A stretch of 10,832 nt of DNA, from contig CALLWN010000073.1 in assembly GCA_938016505.1 (NCBI GenBank), forward strand, positions 1-10,832, given 5' to 3'. A program made the position numbers and the translations under genes. The notes under the pieces are model-generated. The model saw only the letters and a program-made list of their open reading frames with translations. It had not been told where the DNA came from and searched no databases. This stretch comes from an uncultured Sphingomonadaceae bacterium. GTDB taxonomy: Bacteria > Pseudomonadota > Alphaproteobacteria > Sphingomonadales > Sphingomonadaceae. Within the stretch, counting starts at the first letter, position 1, and every line of letters starts with the position of its first letter. Below, in pieces: positions 6,734-10,832 of the stretch.

Positions 6734-6762
6734 GTGATACCCCCTCGGTGCTGCCCGGGCAA
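6734..6762 (-). promoter_or_regulatory. Candidate sigma-70 promoter for fur
   Basis: On the minus strand, TTGCCC (6762-6757) is followed after exactly 17 nt by TATCAC (6739-6734), each matching four of six bases of the -35 and -10 consensus. The start would be near 6727, about 57 nt before the fur TTG. A perfect 10-bp palindrome TGCCCGGGCA (6752-6761) overlaps the -35. Its place just after the mucR stop suits a separate fur transcript. Confidence 0.5.
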
Positions 6763-6788
6763 GGTGCGCGGCGCGCGAACCGGCCCGG

Positions 6789-7208
6789 CTACTTTGCGCG
6801 GCGGGAGGTCTTTGCGGTGCCGAGGCCGATTTCCTTGGCGAGGGCGCGGCGGGCCTCGGCGTAGTTGGGCGCGACCATCGGGTAATCGGCGGGCAGGCCC
6901 CACTTGGTGCGATACTGCTCGGGCGTCATGCCGTAGGCGGTCATGAGGTGCCGCTTCAGCATCTTGAGCTTCTTCCCGTCTTCGAGGCAGACGATGTAGT
7001 CCGGCTTGATCGAGGAGCGAATCGGCACTGCGGGCTCCTGCCGGGGCGCCGGCGCGGCTTCGGGGCGGGCAAGAGCGGCGAGAGTCGTGTAGACGCTCTG
7101 GATAAGTTGCGGGACATCACCGACCGCAACGCTGTTGTTGGCGACGTGGCTTGACACGATATCGGAGGTCAGCGCCAGCAGATCATTCTCAGCAATGGTC
7201 TCGGACAT
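6789..7208 (-). CDS. MucR/Ros-family transcriptional regulator
   Basis: A 139-residue Ros/MucR-type DNA-binding protein; members regulate envelope, exopolysaccharide and cell-cycle genes in alphaproteobacteria and can act like nucleoid-silencing proteins. The N-terminal part (about 1-45, probable oligomerisation) and a Pro/Ala-rich linker (about 48-65) precede the conserved domain: VCLEDGKKLKMLKRHL (73-88), then MTPEQYRTKWGLPADYPMVAP (94-114, quoted here only by its ends: MTPEQYR to YPMVAP). Of the four zinc-ligand positions in Ros (C-C-H-H), Cys74 and His87 remain while the other two are Asp77 and Tyr92. ATG 7208 has GGAAAG as a ribosome-binding site; the longer upstream frame crosses a terminator and is rejected. 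Confidence 0.9.
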   Translation of the reverse strand: MSETIAENDLLALTSDIVSSHVANNSVAVGDVPQLIQSVYTTLAALARPEAAPAPRQEPAVPIRSSIKPDYIVCLEDGKKLKMLKRHLMTAYGMTPEQYRTKWGLPADYPMVAPNYAEARRALAKEIGLGTAKTSRRAK

Positions 7209-7244
7209 TTGATGCTTTCCATGCAATGGCGCGGGATGCGCCTG

Positions 7245-7265
7245 TCCTGCCCGACACGGGCAGGA
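7245..7265. repeat. 21-bp perfect inverted repeat in the mucR leader
   Basis: TCCTGCCCG and CGGGCAGGA form a 9-bp perfect stem around ACA, 37 bp upstream of the mucR ATG. A second, smaller inverted repeat (GGCGC-N5-GCGCC) lies at 7228-7242. No T-run follows on either strand. It could be a regulatory operator or a leader hairpin. Confidence 0.6.
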
Positions 7266-7288
7266 AAACACCATGCCTGAGCATGGCG
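7265..7288 (-). terminator. Intrinsic terminator after rimI
   Basis: On the minus strand CGCCATGC-TCAG-GCATGGTG folds into an 8-bp stem (one G-U pair) with a tetraloop, followed directly by TTTT. It lies about 95 nt after the rimI stop and before mucR, so it would end the trpS/peptidase-to-rimI transcript, or act as an attenuator if the mucR promoter lies further upstream. Confidence 0.6.
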
Positions 7289-7383
7289 CGGTTTCTCTTC
7301 TGCCGTCAGTCGGCCAAGAATTGCAAGCCCCTTGATTGTCTGCAGACGTGCTTTCTCGCCAGACGCCGGCTGTTGCGGGCTGA

Positions 7384-7869
7384 TCAGTCGAACGCTCGAC
7401 TGAGGGTGATGGCAGCGGCAGCGCCACCTGTGACGGATTTGTAATAGGATGGCCTTGTGCCGACCGGCAGGAACCCCAGCCGATGATAGAGCCGGCGGGC
7501 GGGATGATTGCTCTCCCGCACCTCGAGGACCATGCGCCGGGCGCCGCGGGCCCGCGCTTCGGCGATCGCGGCTTCGACGAGGGCGGCGGCGAGCCCCTGG
7601 CGGCGGCTGGACGGCGCGACCGCGCACAGCAGGAGTTCGGACTCTGCCACGACTGCGCGGGTGAGCGCGAAGCCCATGAGCGGTCGGCCGGGGGCGCGGG
7701 CGAGCAGCAGGAAGGTGCCGGGATCGTCGAGGCCGCGGACGAGCTGCGCCGCGCTCCAGGCCTCGCGGAAGGCCGGATCGAAGGCCTCTGCCGACAGGCT
7801 TTCGACCGCCGGCGCGTCGACGGCCGTGCCGGCTGCGATCTGCCACAGTGCGTCGCGCGCGGTCGCCAT
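7384..7869 (-). CDS. rimI: Ribosomal-protein-alanine N-acetyltransferase RimI
   Basis: A 161-residue GNAT-fold acetyltransferase; RimI acetylates the N-terminal alanine of ribosomal protein S18 and, in some bacteria, other proteins. The acetyl-CoA binding motif is RRQGLA (89-94), preceded by the beta strand ESELLLCAVAP, and the C-terminal RimI pattern is VLEVRESNHPARRLYHRLGF (114-133) with RPSYYK (139-144). The ATG at 7869 shares one base with the tsaB stop (TGATG). The tsaB-rimI pairing, found in many bacteria, supports RimI over other GNAT proteins. An intrinsic terminator follows at 7265-7288. Confidence 0.9.
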   Translation of the reverse strand: MATARDALWQIAAGTAVDAPAVESLSAEAFDPAFREAWSAAQLVRGLDDPGTFLLLARAPGRPLMGFALTRAVVAESELLLCAVAPSSRRQGLAAALVEAAIAEARARGARRMVLEVRESNHPARRLYHRLGFLPVGTRPSYYKSVTGGAAAAITLSRAFD

Positions 7870-8513
7870 CAGGCCGCCGCCGGCCGCGCCTGCGGCCTGA
7901 TGTAGAGCGGGAGCGGCGGGCCAAGCCGGTCTGGCCCGACCGTGCCGGCGAAACGCGCATCGGGCTCCTGTTCGGGAGCCGGCAGGCCGAGAAGGGCAAG
8001 GCCGGAGCCGGTTGCCGCCTTGCCCCAGGCGGCGAGGCGGGCACGGGCATCGGCCGGCTCGAGCGCCTCGGGCGCGCCGGCCGGGCCAGTTGCGGCGAAG
8101 GGCTGGAGCCAGACCTGGCCGCGCGGGGCCGCGAGCAGGACCAGCAGCGGCCCGGCGTGGCCGCGGGCTGCTGCCGCTGCTGCGACGAGCTGCATCGAGG
8201 TGACGCCGTGGACCGGGCAGCCCCAGGCGAGCCCCAGCGCGCGGGCGGCCGCGATCCCGACCCGGAGGCCGGTGAAGCTGCCGGGGCCGGTCTCGACCCG
8301 GATGGCGGAGGGGCGGGGCTGGCCCGCAAGCAGCAGGCGCAGCGCTGGGACCAGTGCCTCGGCATGGCCGCGGGCGATGGGGTCGTGATGCGCGGCGGCG
8401 ACGGTGGCGCCATCGACGAGCGCGAGCGAGAGCGCATGGCCGGTCGCAATCGCGAGCGTGACGCCGCCCCCGGGCGGGGCTGCCGGGACCGGCGCGGTCA
8501 GAGGATCCGGCAT
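7869..8513 (-). CDS. tsaB: tRNA t6A37 modification protein TsaB
   Basis: A 214-residue TsaB, the ASKHA-fold scaffold that with TsaD and TsaE transfers threonylcarbamoyl to A37 of ANN-decoding tRNAs. Visible family features are HAEALVPALRLLL (50-62), GPGSFTGLRVGIAAARALGL (76-95) and a C-terminal PLPLYIRP (201-207). The usual LAIDTAT near the N-terminus reads LAIATGH (20-26), so the first Asp is Ala. The ATG at 8513 lies 16 nt inside the upstream nitroreductase gene; no start codon sits closer to the conserved region because the valine preceding TLAIATG is GTC. The longer frame upstream is an overlap artefact. The end overlaps rimI by one base. Confidence 0.92.
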   Translation of the reverse strand: MPDPLTAPVPAAPPGGGVTLAIATGHALSLALVDGATVAAAHHDPIARGHAEALVPALRLLLAGQPRPSAIRVETGPGSFTGLRVGIAAARALGLAWGCPVHGVTSMQLVAAAAAARGHAGPLLVLLAAPRGQVWLQPFAATGPAGAPEALEPADARARLAAWGKAATGSGLALLGLPAPEQEPDARFAGTVGPDRLGPPLPLYIRPQARPAAA

Positions 8514-9088
8514 GCCTCGGCGAAGGGCAGGCGCGGCGACCGCGGGAAGAGCTTCTCGCCGGTGCCGTGCCCGATCGAGCAGAGGAAGTTGGTCTCGATC
8601 GTGGTGCCGGCCCAGAAGGCGGAGTCGACTGCGGCCTTGTCGAAGCCCGACATGGGGCCGCAATCGAGCCCGAGCGCACGGGCGGCCATGATGAGCCAGG
8701 CGCCCTGGAGCGAGGAATTGCGGAACGCGGTCTCGCGGATGAGGGCCGGGTTGCCCTCGAACCAGCTCTTCGCGTCGGTGTGGGGGAAGAGCATGGGCAG
8801 GCGCTCGTGGAAGGCGAGATCCATGCCGATGATGACGGTCACGGGCGCTTCGAGCACCTTGGTGCGGTTGCCCTCGAGGACGAGGCCGGCAAGCCGGGCC
8901 CGGGCCTCGGGGCTCTGGCAGAAGAGGAAGCGCGCCGGCGAGCAGTTGGCCGAGGTGGGGCCGAGCTTCAGGAGATCGTAGAGCGCCTCGGGCGTGGCTT
9001 CGGGCAGCGGGGCCTGGTCCCAGTCATACTGGGTGCGGGCGGTGCGGAACAGCTGGTCGAGTGCCGGGGCGGCGAGCGGCGCGGCCAT
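8498..9088 (-). CDS. rutE: RutE-like malonic semialdehyde reductase (nitroreductase family)
   Basis: A 196-residue FMN-dependent nitroreductase-fold protein, the same length as E. coli RutE and closely resembling it from memory. RutE reduces malonic semialdehyde to 3-hydroxypropionate in pyrimidine degradation. Signature stretches are GPTSANCSPAR (43-53), ERLPMLFPH (95-103), ETAFRNSSLQGAWL (119-132) and GPMSGFD (144-150). The catalysis is NAD(P)H-dependent in the family. No other rut gene is in the window, so the physiological substrate may be another aldehyde or nitro compound. The ATG at 9088 lies 3 nt after the nfu stop, and the 3' end overlaps tsaB by 16 nt, placing it inside one operon. 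Confidence 0.85.
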   Translation of the reverse strand: MAAPLAAPALDQLFRTARTQYDWDQAPLPEATPEALYDLLKLGPTSANCSPARFLFCQSPEARARLAGLVLEGNRTKVLEAPVTVIIGMDLAFHERLPMLFPHTDAKSWFEGNPALIRETAFRNSSLQGAWLIMAARALGLDCGPMSGFDKAAVDSAFWAGTTIETNFLCSIGHGTGEKLFPRSPRLPFAEACRIL

Positions 9089-9091
9089 GGC

Positions 9092-9646
9092 TCAGACCGC
9101 CCGGACTTCGACGACTTCGGGAACATAGTGGCGGAGCAGATTCTCGATCCCGCCCTTGAGCGTTGCAGTCGAGGAGGGACAGCCGGCGCAGCTTCCCTGC
9201 ATGTGGAGGTAGACGATGCCGCGATCGAAGCCGCGGTAGATGATGTCGCCGCCATCATTGGCGACCGCTGGGCGGACACGGGTGTCGAGGAGGTCGCGGA
9301 TCTGGGCGACGATCTCGGCATCCTCGGGGTTGTCGAAGGTCTCGGCCTCGGCGGTTGCGCCGGTGATAAGCGGGGCGCCGCTGGCGAAATGGTCGGCGAG
9401 GATGCCGAGCACATCGGGCTTGAGGCTCGTCCAGTCGGCGGCGCCGGGGGCGCGGGTGACGGTGACGAAATCCTCGCCGAAGAAGACCCGCTCGACATCG
9501 CCGAGCGCGAACAGGGCGCGGGCCAGCGGCGAGGCCTCGGCGGCATCGGCGTCGGGAAAGTCGATCGGCCGGCTGCCGGCGACGAGACGGCCGGGCAGGA
9601 ACTTCAGGGTGGCGGGGTTGGGAGTCGTCTCGGTCTGGATGAGCAT
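9092..9646 (-). CDS. NfuA/NifU-type Fe-S cluster carrier protein
   Basis: A 184-residue Nfu protein that carries and delivers [4Fe-4S] clusters to apo-enzymes in the cytoplasm. The Nfu N-terminal domain spans about 1-88 (MLIQTETTPNPATLKFLPG at the start, VFFGEDFVTVTR at 54-65) and the NifU-like C-terminal domain about 112-180, with the cluster motif Cys153-x2-Cys156 in GSCAGCPSS. This is the alphaproteobacterial and mitochondrial NFU1-type layout rather than the degenerate A-type N-domain of E. coli NfuA. The ATG at 9646 matches the family start and has an AAGGA ribosome-binding site about 8 nt upstream. rutE follows after 3 nt; MiaB, encoded downstream, is a plausible client. Confidence 0.94.
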   Translation of the reverse strand: MLIQTETTPNPATLKFLPGRLVAGSRPIDFPDADAAEASPLARALFALGDVERVFFGEDFVTVTRAPGAADWTSLKPDVLGILADHFASGAPLITGATAEAETFDNPEDAEIVAQIRDLLDTRVRPAVANDGGDIIYRGFDRGIVYLHMQGSCAGCPSSTATLKGGIENLLRHYVPEVVEVRAV

Positions 9647-9695
9647 GGCGGGTCCTTTGCGTCTCGTTGCCATGTGGCCGACCGGGCGGCGGGCT

Positions 9696-10658
9696 TCAAG
9701 GGCCGGGGACGGCGCGGCGGATGGCGCGGGCGAGACAGTCGGCCGCGCGGGTGCCGAGCTCGGCGAGCAGGACCGGCGCGACTGCCGCCGGCGTTTCCGG
9801 CGCGACCGAGAGGGCGAAGACGGTGTCGCCGTCGAAGGGGGTGTGGATGGGGCGGATGGCGCGGGCGAGGCCATCGTGCGCCATCATCGCGACCCGGCGG
9901 GCGGCGGCGCGGGTGAGCGGCGCGTCGGTTGCGATGACGGCAAGCGTGGTGCTGGCGATGCCGAGCGCGGCTCGCTCGGCGGGTTCCTGCGCGGCGCGGC
10001 TGGCCTCGAGCCCGGCCATGGGCGCGCGCTTGGGCATGGGCACCGGGCCACTTTCGGGAGGTGCGCCCGGCGTGACCTCGCCGAAGCTGTTGACTGCGAC
10101 CATGGCGACGACGCGGCCGCCCGGATCGAACGAGGCCGAGGCCCAGCCGAAGCCGCCGGGCCGGCTGCCGGCCCGGGCGCCGAAGCCGGCGCCGACCGCG
10201 CCGCTTGCAGGCGACGGGCCGGCGGCGGCGTGCGCCTCGATGGCGAGGCGGCGGTAGGGCGGCTCGGGGCCGCCGGGGCGGGCGAAGGCCTTGTCGCCGC
10301 CGTTCAGGAGGTCGAACAGGATGGCGGCGGGGACGACGGGCACGTGGAGGGCGGCCGGCCCTTCGCCAAGCGCGAGGCCCCTGCCCTCCCGGGCGAGCTT
10401 GAGCGCGAGTTCGTCTGCGGCAGCGAGGCCGAACACGCTGCCGCCGGCGAGGACGATGGCATGGGCCCGCTCGACGAGGTTGGCGGGGTCGAGCGCGTCG
10501 GTCTCGCGCGTGCCCGGGCCGCCGCCGCGGACATCGACCGCCATGACGGCGGGTGCGTCGGGCAGGATGACGGTGACCCCGGTGCGGGCGACGGGGCAGT
10601 GGGCGTGGCCGACCGCGAGGCCGGCGAGCCAGGGGTCTGGTGGCGGGTCAGCTGTCAT
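9696..10658 (-). CDS. P1-family (S58) peptidase, NylC/DmpA-like N-terminal-nucleophile hydrolase
   Basis: A 320-residue member of the DmpA/BapA/NylC family, self-cleaving amidases that act on N-terminal D- or beta-amino acids or on 6-aminohexanoate oligomers. Supporting motifs are GGSVFGLAAADE (72-83), VAVNSFGEV (187-195) and the region TTLAVIATDAPLT (237-249) followed by MMAHDGLARAI (258-268) and PFDGDTVFAL (274-283), which most resembles NylC. By analogy, cleavage would fall before Thr237, the catalytic residue, giving alpha and beta chains; the residue before it is Ser236 where NylC has Asn. No signal peptide is visible, so it is probably cytoplasmic, unlike secreted BapA. The ATG overlaps the trpS stop as ATGA. 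Substrate is unknown. Confidence 0.85.
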   Translation of the reverse strand: MTADPPPDPWLAGLAVGHAHCPVARTGVTVILPDAPAVMAVDVRGGGPGTRETDALDPANLVERAHAIVLAGGSVFGLAAADELALKLAREGRGLALGEGPAALHVPVVPAAILFDLLNGGDKAFARPGGPEPPYRRLAIEAHAAAGPSPASGAVGAGFGARAGSRPGGFGWASASFDPGGRVVAMVAVNSFGEVTPGAPPESGPVPMPKRAPMAGLEASRAAQEPAERAALGIASTTLAVIATDAPLTRAAARRVAMMAHDGLARAIRPIHTPFDGDTVFALSVAPETPAAVAPVLLAELGTRAADCLARAIRRAVPGP

Positions 10659-10832
10659 TTGAGGAAGCCGACCGCGGCGTGGACTTCGGCAACGGTTGCG
10701 GCGGCGACGGCGCGGGCGCGGGCGGCGCCTTCCCTGAGCGCGGAGTCGATCCGCGCCGGATCGGCGAGCAGCGCGCGGAACCGGGCCGACAGCGGTTCGA
10801 GCGCCTCGACGAGGGCGTCGGCGAGCACCGGC
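10655..10832 (-). CDS. trpS: Tryptophanyl-tRNA synthetase TrpS (3' part only)
   Basis: The last 58 codons plus stop of a gene entering from the right edge. The visible C-terminus contains LVEALEPLSARFRALLADPA, then a repeat-rich REGAARARAVAAATVAEV and ends VGFLK. This matches the C-terminal helical region of bacterial TrpS, which charges tRNA-Trp and commonly ends with a GARKARxxAxxTLxxVxxxVGF pattern. The catalytic domain lies outside the window, so the call rests on this short region. Its TGA overlaps the peptidase ATG as ATGA. Confidence 0.8.
   Translation of the reverse strand, partial: PVLADALVEALEPLSARFRALLADPARIDSALREGAARARAVAAATVAEVHAAVGFLK

Noticed and set aside
7209..7427. 73-residue N-terminal extension of the MucR-like protein
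   Set aside because: It would read through the rimI terminator hairpin and into the rimI 3' end, and is unlike any Ros/MucR N-terminus; ATG 7208 has a ribosome-binding site and fits the family.
8567..9916. Plus-strand 449-codon open frame opposite rutE, nfu and the peptidase
   Set aside because: Antisense shadow of three well-supported genes, with no family resemblance or start signals.

Overview
The window looks like chromosomal core DNA from a very GC-rich alphaproteobacterium, most likely a member of the Sphingomonadales. The basis is a strongly GC-biased third codon position, an alphaproteobacterial-type Fur, a MucR/Ros-family regulator beside fur, and the order nfu, rutE-like, tsaB, rimI, mucR, fur, acyltransferase, miaB, phoH, ybeY, corC. 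The order assignment is inference. No tRNA, rRNA, insertion sequence, phage gene or CRISPR array was seen.

Layout. Positions 1-1442 hold a divergent phage-shock pair: the 5' end of pspA (minus) and a complete pspF (plus). Their 302-bp gap carries a textbook sigma-54 promoter facing pspA and an inverted repeat about 100 bp upstream of the expected start, where an enhancer site for PspF would sit. pspF converges on the end of a long minus-strand block. Read from right to left, that block is: trpS 3' end, an NylC/DmpA-type P1 peptidase, nfu, a RutE-like nitroreductase, tsaB, rimI, an intrinsic terminator, mucR-like gene, a candidate fur promoter, fur, a PlsC-like acyltransferase, miaB, ybeZ/phoH, ybeY, corC. 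Most neighbours overlap by 1-16 nt or lie within 7 nt, indicating translational coupling.

How the genes work together. miaB-ybeZ-ybeY-corC is the same order as in E. coli (miaB-ybeZ-ybeY-ybeX) and groups tRNA modification, RNA-processing factors and a CBS-domain protein; the usual following gene lnt is absent and pspF lies there instead. nfu supplies Fe-S clusters of the kind MiaB needs. TsaB belongs to the tRNA t6A machinery and RimI acetylates protein N-termini; this pairing is common. Fur and the MucR-like protein are transcription regulators, and fur appears to have its own promoter just after mucR.

I did not find an undescribed multi-gene system. The points most worth a second look are: a possible N-terminal extension of PspA, an 18-bp G-rich tandem repeat between ybeZ and ybeY, a TTG start and missing structural-zinc cysteines in Fur, a MucR-like protein with two substituted zinc-ligand positions, a run of inverted repeats before mucR, and a cytoplasmic NylC-like peptidase translationally coupled to trpS.
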